50,398 nucleotides of DNA from Devosia sp. Lineage in GTDB: Bacteria > Pseudomonadota > Alphaproteobacteria > Rhizobiales > Devosiaceae. How positions within the stretch are numbered: the first letter of the stretch is position 1; each line of letters begins with the position of its first letter. The notes under the pieces were generated by a model. The model ran no database searches. It saw only the letters and a program-made list of their open reading frames with translations, and was not told the DNA's origin. The translations under genes were made by a program, and so were the position numbers. The stretch covers positions 1-50,398 of the forward strand of contig NZ_JAQGJV010000091.1 of NCBI RefSeq assembly GCF_028290435.1, written 5' to 3'. Positions 16,267-24,057 of the stretch are shown one piece after another.

Positions 16267-16989
16267 ATGGACCGTTCTTTAGGTCCACAGATAGTAAAGA
16301 TTTTAAAACCAAGGCCCATAGCCGTGACTGAAACGTCAAACCGCAGTCCAGGGATAAAGGAGCTCGGCAAGCTGTTGAGCCATGTGCTCCGACACGCGCC
16401 GGAGCGGCTGGGCATCACAATCGACGAAAATGGCTGGACGCAGGTCGAGCCGTTGATTGCAGGAGTTCGAAAAGCCGGATTCAAAATCGACCGAGCTGTT
16501 CTGGAATTGGTTGTCGCCCAGAACGACAAGCAGCGCTTTACCTTTTCCGCCGATGGCCAGCGCATTCGGGCCGCGCAGGGCCATTCAATCGCCATCGATC
16601 TCGGTCTGCCGCCGAGCGAGCCTCCGGAAGTCTTGTTCCATGGCACCGCGCGTCACAATCTCGATGAGATATTCGCCAAGGGGCTTCTGGCAGGCAGACG
16701 GCGGCACGTACACCTGTCGCTCAGCCAAGAAACTGCAATCCGGGTCGGCGGCCGTCACGGTACGCGCGTGGTGCTGCGTGTTGCAGCCGGGCGCATGCAC
16801 TCAGATGGTCTCTCGTTTTGGAAGGCGGATAACGGGGTATGGCTCACGATCCACGTCCCATCTCCTATCTCAGCTTCTGAAGCCCACCGGTCATCCATCC
16901 GCCATGCCACAAAACCCTATCGCGCATGTCGGGTGGACGATCTCAAACTTCGTGGCAGATATTCAAATCGAGGAAGCGAGCCTCGTTGA
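16267..16989 (+). CDS. kptA: RNA 2'-phosphotransferase, probable C-terminal frameshift
   Basis: KptA/Tpt1 enzymes transfer an internal RNA 2'-phosphate to NAD+. The four catalytic residues are visible: Arg42-His43 (SHVLRHAPE), Arg101 (IRAAQGHS) and Arg163 (GGRHGTR). The signature ADNGVWLT is at about 187-194. E. coli KptA ends 9 residues after NGVWLT. Here the +1-shifted frame reads SYLSF then TGA at 16878-16880, at exactly that length, while the actual frame runs on for about 42 unrelated residues to 16989. This points to a one-base deletion near 16858-16860. ATG 16267 is used; GTG 16324 with AAGG upstream is an equally good start. The core fold is complete, so activity may persist. Confidence 0.85.
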   Translation: MDRSLGPQIVKILKPRPIAVTETSNRSPGIKELGKLLSHVLRHAPERLGITIDENGWTQVEPLIAGVRKAGFKIDRAVLELVVAQNDKQRFTFSADGQRIRAAQGHSIAIDLGLPPSEPPEVLFHGTARHNLDEIFAKGLLAGRRRHVHLSLSQETAIRVGGRHGTRVVLRVAAGRMHSDGLSFWKADNGVWLTIHVPSPISASEAHRSSIRHATKPYRACRVDDLKLRGRYSNRGSEPR

Positions 16990-17465
16990 TCTGTCATTTG
17001 GGGCTGCAGGTACTTCACATGTACTGGCTGCTTTGAGCCCAGTTCCGGCGTTGTGGTAGTGCCAATGCTTTCCACCAAATGCGCAGGTTATGGCCGAAAA
17101 GGGGTGGAATGCAGTCTGTCTGCTTTTGGTTAACTGCATCGCGAAAGCTGACAGTCCCAACTCCCAGCATGACGGTGCACGCCCTCGCTCCTGGATCATC
17201 ACTTGGATATCGGAAAATCGCTGCGGTGAGCGCTGCGGCGATTGCATCAATCGCCGCGACAACACGCTTAGGCAGCTGCCGTCGCGACGGGTCGATCGCA
17301 TGGATGGACATGGAGTCAATGCCGAAGTCCATCAGCAACTGGACCAGGCTGGCATCCTACAGGTCCGTGTGGCCCCTCTTGTTGCAGGCTTCCCCCAGCA
17401 CATTCAAAATGCTCTACCCATATTCATGGCGTATGCCATGGCGGCGTCATAAGAGGGCGAGCACG
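16990..17465. other. Interval with no convincing gene
   Basis: About 475 bp follow the kptA frame. A minus-strand frame (17015-17338) is open and reads partly protein-like (MSIHAIDPSRRQLPKR), but it has no ATG with a ribosome-binding site, is interrupted by an in-frame stop just upstream, and matches nothing I recognise. It may be a gene remnant. Confidence 0.35.
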
Positions 17466-17804
17466 ATGCGACCATTGATTATCGTTCTAGCACTGCTGGC
17501 CACTACCTACGCTACGTCGGCGCGGGACATCAGTCGATGCTGGATCGAGGTGGACGGCACGACCTGGGCAGATGGACCATGTGACTTCGAACCCTTAGAT
17601 GAGGGTGAAGCAAGCTTCGAGGTCATCGAAAAGGCCCAGCCTCAGACATTTGCTTATATCTTCGTGGCGCAAGACGGTGACCCACCGCATGGCTTTTGGA
17701 ACGGGGGCGAAGGCGCCACCCATGCCCATGATGACCTCGGCGAGCTCCGCAGAGACGGCGCATGCTGGCTGAACGATCGAGCGAAGGTATGCGCCTGGCA
17801 GTGA
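17466..17804 (+). CDS. Small secreted protein of unknown function
   Basis: The 112-aa product starts with a typical signal peptide (MRPLIIVLALLATTYATSA, then RD). The mature 93 residues are acidic and contain four cysteines (SRCWIEVDG, DGPCDFEP, DGACWLND, KVCAW), suggesting two disulfides in the periplasm or outside the cell. The frame is open further upstream, but the signal peptide marks ATG 17466 as the start. Family not recognised. It stands alone, downstream of kptA on the same strand. Confidence 0.6.
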   Translation: MRPLIIVLALLATTYATSARDISRCWIEVDGTTWADGPCDFEPLDEGEASFEVIEKAQPQTFAYIFVAQDGDPPHGFWNGGEGATHAHDDLGELRRDGACWLNDRAKVCAWQ

Positions 17805-18102
17805 CCGGGCATCATGGGAATTGATCATATTTGCCGTACCGGCAGTTAAGGAAAAACGGCCCGCAACTCCGAACGACCGCAATGGGGTCGCGACCCGCCA
17901 CCGGGGAAGGGCTGCCTGGAATGCTGGTCGGCAGGTGAAGCGTTGGCTGCGTCTCTATCGTTTGGGATCACCAAGACCTTGGCTTAGATGGGCGCGATGG
18001 AAACAGCGAACAGGCCATGCCGTAATTAAGGCTTCATCCAGAGGCCCGGTGCACGGTTGTGGTGGCAATAGCCTCCGCTGCACGAGCTGTGGCGGCAGCG
18101 CG

Positions 18103-18618
18103 CTACTGAATACCGGCATAGGGCAGCAATGAAGCGGTGAAGTCGGCGTTGTGACCATCGCGGACTTGCACCACGGCTTCGATTTCGACCGGGATGCCGT
18201 TGGGCAGGGAGCCCGCCCCCATCGAGGTGCGGGCATGGCCCGGCATGTCGGGGAAGACATCGGCAAACAGGTCTGAGCAGCCGTCGATGACGAAAGGATG
18301 CCGGGTGAAATCGGGAACCGCATTGACCAGGCCCAGAACCTTGACGATGCGCACGATGCGGTCAAGGTCCCCGAGCACGTCGTGCATGACTGCCAGCAGG
18401 TTGAGACCCACAATGCGAGCGAACTGCTGGGCCTCTTCGGCGGTGTAGTCGACGCCCACCTTGCCAATGAAAGGCTTGCCGTCTGGCCCCAGCGGCGCAA
18501 GGCCGGACAGGAACAGGAGGTCGCCCGCCCGCACCACCGGCACGAAGCGAGCAATCGGTGCTGGCGCCACTGGAAGGACGATGCCAAGGGCTTGCAGGCG
18601 GGCAGCGGTCACCGACAT
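18103..18618 (-). CDS. RidA family protein (YjgF/YER057c/UK114)
   Basis: The 171-aa protein is longer than archetypal RidA (about 128 aa) but carries its features: FLSGLAPLGPDGKPFIGKVG and the C-terminal ARTSMGAGSLPNGIPVEIEA with the conserved Arg that binds carboxylates. RidA proteins hydrolyse reactive enamines and imines such as 2-aminoacrylate; RutC is the pyrimidine-pathway member. It lies 8 bp downstream of the NIPSNAP gene in one transcript, at the edge of the catabolic cluster. I infer clean-up or hydrolysis of an enamine or imine intermediate. Confidence 0.88.
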   Translation of the reverse strand: MSVTAARLQALGIVLPVAPAPIARFVPVVRAGDLLFLSGLAPLGPDGKPFIGKVGVDYTAEEAQQFARIVGLNLLAVMHDVLGDLDRIVRIVKVLGLVNAVPDFTRHPFVIDGCSDLFADVFPDMPGHARTSMGAGSLPNGIPVEIEAVVQVRDGHNADFTASLLPYAGIQ

Positions 18619-18626
18619 GTTCGATC

Positions 18627-19241
18627 CTATTTCAGATCGGAGAAGGCAGTGGCGAGGAACAGTTCGGATTGCAGCGAGGTCAGCTTGTGAGAGCCGCCCG
18701 GAGGCGGCCAGATCCCTTCCTTGCTCGCTTGGCCGCGCGCTTTGACGCGGTCTTCTATGGAATGATAAGGCCAGATATGGACCATGCGTAGCGGCGCACC
18801 TTCAAGCGAGCCCATGATGGTCAGCAGCGGCGACATCTCGTTGCGGCGGTCCATCACCTTGCTCCAGGCTTCGGCCGTTTCAGGCAGGCCGCCGGGAGCC
18901 ACGGTGTAGGTGCGGAACTCGTAGAACGGACCGTAACTCCCGGGCACGACCGGCTTGGCAAAAAACAGCGGCGAAAATGCTCGGCTGTCGACGCCGCCCA
19001 GATAGGGCGCAATGCCATAGGGGTCTTCCGACTGCAGCCGCCGGGCGCGGTCCTCGGCGATTGCCTCGGCATTCTCATAGGTGGTCAGGAAGGCGAAGCG
19101 GTTGAGAACGCCAAATTCGCAGGAAAAGCAGCCAATGGTCTGCCCGGTGCTGGAGAAAGATTTGTAGGTCTGCGGCAGCAGGGGGAGCACCGCACCCAGA
19201 GTGTTGGGGAGCAATGACAGGATGGTCAAATCGTACAGCAT
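18627..19241 (-). CDS. NIPSNAP family protein
   Basis: The 204-aa protein appears to have two dimeric alpha/beta-barrel-like halves. The second half contains the NIPSNAP hallmark YEFRTYTVAPGGLPETAEAW and later IWPYHSIEDRVKAR. Bacterial NIPSNAP proteins are usually found beside catabolic oxygenase or transport genes, but their chemistry is poorly known. ATG 19241 is chosen (AGGA 6 bp upstream) over the TTG one codon earlier. It is the first gene of the NIPSNAP-RidA unit, divergent from the cyclic amidohydrolase gene, with operator-like site A between them. Confidence 0.85.
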   Translation of the reverse strand: MLYDLTILSLLPNTLGAVLPLLPQTYKSFSSTGQTIGCFSCEFGVLNRFAFLTTYENAEAIAEDRARRLQSEDPYGIAPYLGGVDSRAFSPLFFAKPVVPGSYGPFYEFRTYTVAPGGLPETAEAWSKVMDRRNEMSPLLTIMGSLEGAPLRMVHIWPYHSIEDRVKARGQASKEGIWPPPGGSHKLTSLQSELFLATAFSDLK

Positions 19242-19292
19242 CAAGGGTCCTGATTAAGCGGTTTCGGATGGCTTTCCAAATGCGCTTAAAAT

Positions 19293-19313
19293 TGGTACAC
19301 CATCAGAATGCCA
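19293..19313. promoter_or_regulatory. Operator-like site A
   Basis: TGGTACACCA at 19293-19302 is followed, after one base, by CAGAATGCCA at 19304-19313. It lies between two divergent units (NIPSNAP-RidA and the cyclic amidohydrolase). Read on the minus strand, site D (28851-28871) is identical at 18 of 21 positions, which argues against chance. The inverted TGGT/ACCA core is of the kind bound by FCD-type GntR regulators. Confidence 0.6.
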
Positions 19314-19362
19314 AGTGCACGCCAAAATTTTGGAGTGCTACATTCAACGATGAGATGAGCGC

Positions 19363-20709
19363 ATGTATGATCTTGTTGTGGCAGGGCGCGTGGTCACCCC
19401 CACTGAAATCCTGGACCGCGGCTGGCTGGCGATCAATGCGGGAACGATCGTGGCGATCGGCACCGGGGCGCTGCCTGAAGCGCGCGACACGCGGTATTTT
19501 GGGGCTTCCTGGATTCTCCCGGGCGCGGTTGACGGGCAAACCCACGCCGGCAGTCAGATCGGCTTTGCCGGTATGGGGCCGACCAGCCACGCCGCGGTGA
19601 TGGGTGGCGTGACCACTATTGTCGACATGCCTTACGACCATCCCACGCCAGTGACCACCGCAGCGGTGCTCGCCGACAAGATCGCCGCGATCGAGAGCCT
19701 GTCGATCTGTGATGTCGCGCTCTATGGGACGGTGCCGACATCGCCCAATCTGGCCGATGTACAAGGGTTGATCGACGGCGGCGTTTGCGCGTTCAAGATT
19801 TCCTCGTTCGAGGCGCATCCCGACCGGTTTCCGCGCATCGGCAACGCGGCGACCCTGCAGCTGCTGCAGGCACTTGACGGTTCAGGCCTGCCGTTGGGGC
19901 TGCATAACGAAGATCAGGAAATCGTCGCCAAACTGACCAGGGAATTTGCCGCTGCCGGCAAGACGGGTCCGGAACACCATAGCGACAGCCGGCCGCCCGT
20001 GGCCGAACTGACGGCGACTGCCAACTTCCTTGAGCTGGGCGCTTCGACCAGCGCGCATGCCCATATCGTGCATATCTCGATCGCCGAGGGGTTTGACCTG
20101 GTGGCGGCGTATCGCACGCGCGGCGCCAAGGCCACAGCGGAAATGTGCGTGCACTACCTGCTGTTCGACGCCGAGCAAGACATGAAGCGTCTGGGCGGGC
20201 TGCTCAAGGTAAATCCGCCCATCCGGCCCGGGCAGACCGAAGCCCTTTGGACCGTGCTGGAAAATGGCGGCTGCACGTTCGTTTCGTCCGATCACAGCGC
20301 CTGGCCGCTGGAGCGTAAGCAGAACGCCTCGATTTTCGACGTCGCGGCCGGGATGCCGGGGCTGGAAGCGCTGCTGCCGGCCTTCTTTACCGCCGCCCAA
20401 AAGCGTTTTGGAGCCGACCGGGCAGCGCTCATGACGGCCGAACTGCTCAGCGATGCACCCTCGCGGTTTTTCGGGCTCAGCAAAAAGGGCCGCCTGGCCC
20501 CTGGCTATGACGCCGACATTGCCGTGCTGGCTCCCGAACCGATGGTCTATGACTCAAAGCGCAACCCGAGTGGCCCGGGTTGGAGTGCCTATGACGGGCA
20601 GACATTTGCGGTAGCGCCCAGCGCCACGTTTGTCAGGGGCGTGGCGGTTTGGGACGGATCAATCGTCGCGGCCTTGCCGGGTCACGGCAAGTTCGTGGCC
20701 CGAGGCTGA
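19363..20709 (+). CDS. Allantoinase/hydantoinase-like cyclic amidohydrolase
   Basis: The 448-aa protein belongs to the amidohydrolase superfamily, on the dihydroorotase/allantoinase/hydantoinase branch that opens cyclic amides or ureides. Visible metal-site elements are Asp57 and His61 in VDGQTHAG, the carboxylatable Lys145 in CAFKISSFE, HNEDQE, HIVHIS and the catalytic Asp in FVSSDHSAW. The first metal motif reads Q-T-H, not H-x-H; Q variants occur in some dihydroorotase-like proteins, so activity is not excluded. It is transcribed from the site A region, alone, and is convergent with the GntR gene. Substrate unknown. Confidence 0.85.
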   Translation: MYDLVVAGRVVTPTEILDRGWLAINAGTIVAIGTGALPEARDTRYFGASWILPGAVDGQTHAGSQIGFAGMGPTSHAAVMGGVTTIVDMPYDHPTPVTTAAVLADKIAAIESLSICDVALYGTVPTSPNLADVQGLIDGGVCAFKISSFEAHPDRFPRIGNAATLQLLQALDGSGLPLGLHNEDQEIVAKLTREFAAAGKTGPEHHSDSRPPVAELTATANFLELGASTSAHAHIVHISIAEGFDLVAAYRTRGAKATAEMCVHYLLFDAEQDMKRLGGLLKVNPPIRPGQTEALWTVLENGGCTFVSSDHSAWPLERKQNASIFDVAAGMPGLEALLPAFFTAAQKRFGADRAALMTAELLSDAPSRFFGLSKKGRLAPGYDADIAVLAPEPMVYDSKRNPSGPGWSAYDGQTFAVAPSATFVRGVAVWDGSIVAALPGHGKFVARG

Positions 20710-20718
20710 TGCGTCCGG

Positions 20719-21405
20719 TCAGCGCTTTGATCCGGACAGCCGGTCGATGATGGCCACTTTGACGCTTTCGATATGCTCGGCCATGGCGCCGCGGGCCCGT
20801 TCCTGGTCGCCGCTCACAACAGCATCGAGCAACGCGAGGTTTTCATCGACGCCGAACTTGTGGGTTGCCGGGTTCCGGTAGGCGTTGAAAACATGGGTGC
20901 GCCGGCGCAGGTCGCGGATCATGCCGGTGAGCAACGAATTGCCGGCCGCATTGGCGATCTCGCCATGCAGGATGTCATCGACATCCCAGATTTCGCTCAG
21001 CGTCGGGTTGCTTCTTGTGCCCAATTCGATCAACGCCGCACGAATGGCCTCTACCCTGCCCTTATCGATGCGTCCGGCCGCAAGCCGCGCGGCCTCGGAT
21101 TCAAGCAACTGGCGCACGTTGAGCAATTCGACGAATGCTTCGGTGGAGAACGGGCTGACCGTCACGCCGCGGCTGGGCTGCTTGTAGACCAGTCCCTCAG
21201 CCTCGAGGCGCCCCAGAGCTTCGCGTACCGGGGTGCGCGATGCGTTGAGGCGTTCGGCCATGCGGCGCTCGACGATGACATCGCCTGGACGCAGTTCGCC
21301 GCGAATCAGGATATCGATCAGCTGTTCGTAGACTTGTTCGGTCAGCGTCGGCCCATCGGCTTGCAGAAGCTTGGTATTGAGTGCTGACACATTGGTTTCT
21401 TGCAT
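20719..21405 (-). CDS. GntR-family regulator, FCD subfamily (copy 1)
   Basis: The 228-aa protein has an N-terminal winged helix (about 20-85, RMAERLNASRTPVREALGRLEAEGLV) and a C-terminal all-helical FCD ligand domain (about 90-220) with the metal-coordinating Asp/His positions in DDILHGEIANAAGN and HIESVK. Such proteins usually repress catabolic operons and release DNA on binding a pathway carboxylate. GGGGA precedes ATG 21405. Operator-like site B lies upstream, suggesting autoregulation, and site C precedes the divergent nitrilase operon. A second copy is at 31802-32482. Confidence 0.93.
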   Translation of the reverse strand: MQETNVSALNTKLLQADGPTLTEQVYEQLIDILIRGELRPGDVIVERRMAERLNASRTPVREALGRLEAEGLVYKQPSRGVTVSPFSTEAFVELLNVRQLLESEAARLAAGRIDKGRVEAIRAALIELGTRSNPTLSEIWDVDDILHGEIANAAGNSLLTGMIRDLRRRTHVFNAYRNPATHKFGVDENLALLDAVVSGDQERARGAMAEHIESVKVAIIDRLSGSKR

Positions 21406-21461
21406 GGCGTTCCCCAGTCACCGCACTGATAACCCCAATCCCTACCGCGTTGGAAGACTTT

Positions 21462-21482
21462 TGGGATGACCCCGGTATGCCA
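21462..21482. promoter_or_regulatory. Operator-like site B
   Basis: TGGGATGACC at 21462-21471 and CGGTATGCCA at 21473-21482, separated by one base, about 57 bp upstream of the GntR copy 1 start. CGGTATGCCA is identical to the core of site D. It probably mediates autoregulation. Confidence 0.5.
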
Positions 21483-21598
21483 TGCACAGATCAATCGTCG
21501 ACATGACGCCGAAATAGGCATGATTTTGAGGCTGCGGAAATTCTAGCGCCCAGGGCCCGGATAGGGCTTGGCAATGAGAAATCCCTACGTTAAACCTA

Positions 21599-21619
21599 TG
21601 GTATACCATTGGCGTGCAA
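21599..21619. promoter_or_regulatory. Operator-like site C
   Basis: TGGTATACCA at 21599-21608 lies within a perfect 12-bp palindrome (ATGGTATACCAT, 21598-21609) and is followed after one base by the weaker TGGCGTGCAA. It sits 37 bp upstream of the nitrilase 1 start, where a bound repressor would block transcription. Confidence 0.65.
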
Positions 21620-21635
21620 TTGGCCCGCCAAGCTT

Positions 21636-21641
21636 AGGAGG
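21636..21641 (+). promoter_or_regulatory. Ribosome-binding site deciding the nitrilase 1 start
   Basis: A perfect AGGAGG with a 4-nt spacer to ATG 21646. It rules out the longer frame from 21568, whose extra 26 codons would cover operator-like site C. Confidence 0.85.
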
Positions 21642-21645
21642 CCAT

Positions 21646-22719
21646 ATGCCGATCCCACCGTGGCGTGCAACCAGCATTCAGATGCGCAGCGAGCGCGCCT
21701 CGCAGGCCGCCAGCGACGCCGAGGCCACAGTGGTCATCCAGCGCAACGTGGATCGCCTGATCGGACTGATCGAACAGGCGTGCGCCTCGGACGAAAAGCC
21801 GGCCCTCGTGGTGTTTCCAGAATTTGCGATGCAGGGTCCGCCCCTGCATATGGGCGTGCAGGACTGGATCAAGCGCGCTTGTTCCAGCATTCCCGGTCCA
21901 CTGACCGAACCCCTGCAGGACCTGGCCAAGCGCGAGAAGATTTTCATCGCCGGCAACCTGTTCGAAGCGCCGCCGGAATGGCCGGGACGCTACTTCAATT
22001 CCTCGTTCCTGATCGACCCAAGCGGGGAGATCGTTCTCAACTACCGCCGCGTCAATACGGCGGCGTTCCCATCGGTGCATGATTTCATGAGCGACTACAT
22101 GGCCGCGACGCCGCAGGACAAGGTGTTCCCAGTGGTCGATACGGCGCTGGGCCGGCTTTGCTTGGTGCCTTGCGGCGAGATCAGCGTGCCTGAAGTATCG
22201 CGCGTGATGATGATGCAAGGCGCCGAAGTCATACTGCACCCGACCAATTCCAAGCGCACCGATGCCCAAGAAGCAGCCAAGTTGACGCGCGTTGCCGAGA
22301 ACATGGTCTATCTGGTCAGCGCCAACGTGGCCGGCCCGATCGGCTTTTCGCCGGACAATTCGATCTTCGGCGGGCGCTCCCACATCATCGATCACCATGG
22401 CAACACGCTGGCATTTCAGGACGATGCCGGCGAGAGCGTTGCTGTCAGTGCCATCATCGACATCGAGGCACTGCGCTGCGACCGCCGGATCGATACCGGC
22501 CTGTCCAACCCGCTGCTGCGGGCGCGTTACGAGATGTACGTGCCCTATTACAGCGGCGCCCACTTCTATCCGCCCGATCATTTCCGCGATGCACCGATGA
22601 CCGACACCGCCGAAGTTCGCGCCGCGCTGGCCATCGCGCGCCAGAACATGGAACGGGCACATATTCTCATCCCTTTGCCAGCCGGCGCTTCCGAGCCCGT
22701 GGCCCAGTCCGCTCATTAG
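21646..22719 (+). CDS. Nitrilase-superfamily carbon-nitrogen hydrolase (copy 1)
   Basis: The 357-aa cytoplasmic enzyme should hydrolyse a nitrile, amide or carbamoyl group. Catalytic Glu59 is in VVFPEFA and the nucleophile Cys176 in LVPCGEISVPE. At the catalytic-lysine position the sequence reads YRR (Arg135) where YRK or HRK is normal. The paralog at 30581-31606 has the same change, so it may be a subfamily trait. The N-terminus MPIPPWRATSIQ parallels MAITPWRATCIQ in the paralog, confirming the start. It is the first gene of an operon with the Rieske oxygenase (9 bp downstream) and its reductase. Confidence 0.9.
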   Translation: MPIPPWRATSIQMRSERASQAASDAEATVVIQRNVDRLIGLIEQACASDEKPALVVFPEFAMQGPPLHMGVQDWIKRACSSIPGPLTEPLQDLAKREKIFIAGNLFEAPPEWPGRYFNSSFLIDPSGEIVLNYRRVNTAAFPSVHDFMSDYMAATPQDKVFPVVDTALGRLCLVPCGEISVPEVSRVMMMQGAEVILHPTNSKRTDAQEAAKLTRVAENMVYLVSANVAGPIGFSPDNSIFGGRSHIIDHHGNTLAFQDDAGESVAVSAIIDIEALRCDRRIDTGLSNPLLRARYEMYVPYYSGAHFYPPDHFRDAPMTDTAEVRAALAIARQNMERAHILIPLPAGASEPVAQSAH

Positions 22720-22728
22720 GAGACCAAG

Positions 22729-24057
22729 ATGATCACAGCAGAAGAAAACCGGGAGCTCAGCCAGGTCGGCAAGGGCACGCTGATGGGCAATTTCTTTCGT
22801 CAGTTCTGGATGCCGGTGTGTCTGGGCTCCGAACTCAAGGCCGATGGAGATCCGGTTCGCCTGATGATCCTGGGCGAAAAGCTCGTCGCCTTCCGCGACA
22901 GCAATGGCGCCGTCGGCGTGTTCGATCACCGCTGCCCGCATCGCTGCGCATCGTTGTTTTTCGGTCGCAACGAGTTGGGCGGCATTCGCTGCGCCTATCA
23001 CGGCTGGAAGTTCGATGTGACTGGCAAGTGCCTGGACCAACCCAATCTGGAAGACAAGTCCAAGTATCCGGCCGGCACCCCGGCCATCGCCTATCGTGTC
23101 AAGGAATCCGGTGGCGTGGTGTTTGCCTATATGGGCGAACGGCAAGAAAATCCTCCGGAATTGCCGCAGCTCGAAGCCATCCTGGGCGAGCCCGACGACC
23201 GCAATATCGCGCTCACCCACCGCGACTGCAATTACATGCAGGCGTTGGAAGGTGACATCGATACTTCCCATCTGGGTTTTCTGCATGTGGGTGGCGTCGA
23301 TGGCGACAAGCTCGACATGAGCGATCCCGAAGTGTTCACGGTCACCGAGAAGGCACCCAAGATCAACGTGTCGGTCATGCCGTTCGGCACCATGTATTCG
23401 GCCCAGCGCAATGCTTATGAGGGCACCGAGCATCATCGCTTCGCCAGCTACGTGTTCCCGTTCTGGGTCACCTATCCGTCGGGCGAGATCGAAGGCAATG
23501 TCACGGCCAATGCCTGGGTACCGATCGATGACACCTCGACCATGATCTTCAACATCGATTTGGGTCGCGCCAAGGGTCGCAAGAAGAACCTCAAGTACAA
23601 GGACGGCACCCCCGTCGGCGGCCTCGCCCGGGCGCTCGAATACCTGCCCAATACCACCGACTGGAAGGGCCGCTGGCGCCCGGTCAAGGATCGATCCAAT
23701 GACTACGGCATCGACCGCGAATGGCAGCGCAATGGCGATAGCTATACGGGCGTCGTCGGCGTGCCGTTGCAGGACCAGATGATCCAGGAATCCATGGGCT
23801 ATGTGGTGGATCGCGAAATGGAACACCTGGCGGCCTCGGATCGCATGGTCATCCTGACGCGCCGCGTCATGCTCGATGCGGCCAAGGAATTCGCCGCCAC
23901 TGGCAAACTGCCGGAGATCGTCGATCACCCCGAACTGGCCAAGGACGCCCGTGGCGGAGATATCGTGGTCCCCTATGGGACCGACTGGCTCGAGGGCTAC
24001 GAGGAAAAAATGGCCGAGATCAAGGGTCACAAGCCCAAGCTCTCCGCGGCCGAATGA
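22729..24057 (+). CDS. Rieske non-heme iron oxygenase, catalytic subunit
   Basis: The 442-aa protein resembles phthalate 4,5-dioxygenase and vanillate demethylase-type oxygenases. The Rieske cluster ligands are Cys69-x-His71 and Cys88-x2-His91 (CPHRC, CAYHGW). The mononuclear iron motif is DIDTSHLGFLH with Asp178, His181 and His186. It would hydroxylate, dealkylate or dioxygenate a ring using electrons from the downstream reductase. AGGAG precedes the ATG. It overlaps the reductase gene by 4 bp (ATGA). No small beta-subunit gene is present, consistent with this class (alpha-only oligomers). Confidence 0.94.
   Translation: MITAEENRELSQVGKGTLMGNFFRQFWMPVCLGSELKADGDPVRLMILGEKLVAFRDSNGAVGVFDHRCPHRCASLFFGRNELGGIRCAYHGWKFDVTGKCLDQPNLEDKSKYPAGTPAIAYRVKESGGVVFAYMGERQENPPELPQLEAILGEPDDRNIALTHRDCNYMQALEGDIDTSHLGFLHVGGVDGDKLDMSDPEVFTVTEKAPKINVSVMPFGTMYSAQRNAYEGTEHHRFASYVFPFWVTYPSGEIEGNVTANAWVPIDDTSTMIFNIDLGRAKGRKKNLKYKDGTPVGGLARALEYLPNTTDWKGRWRPVKDRSNDYGIDREWQRNGDSYTGVVGVPLQDQMIQESMGYVVDREMEHLAASDRMVILTRRVMLDAAKEFAATGKLPEIVDHPELAKDARGGDIVVPYGTDWLEGYEEKMAEIKGHKPKLSAAE

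Noticed and set aside
17015..17338. Minus-strand frame with some protein-like stretches
   Set aside because: Only a TTG start, no ribosome-binding site, stop just upstream and no recognisable family; at best a remnant.
23400..24057. A missing beta subunit for the Rieske oxygenase
   Set aside because: Phthalate-4,5-dioxygenase-type and vanillate-demethylase-type oxygenases are alpha-only, so absence of a small subunit is normal.
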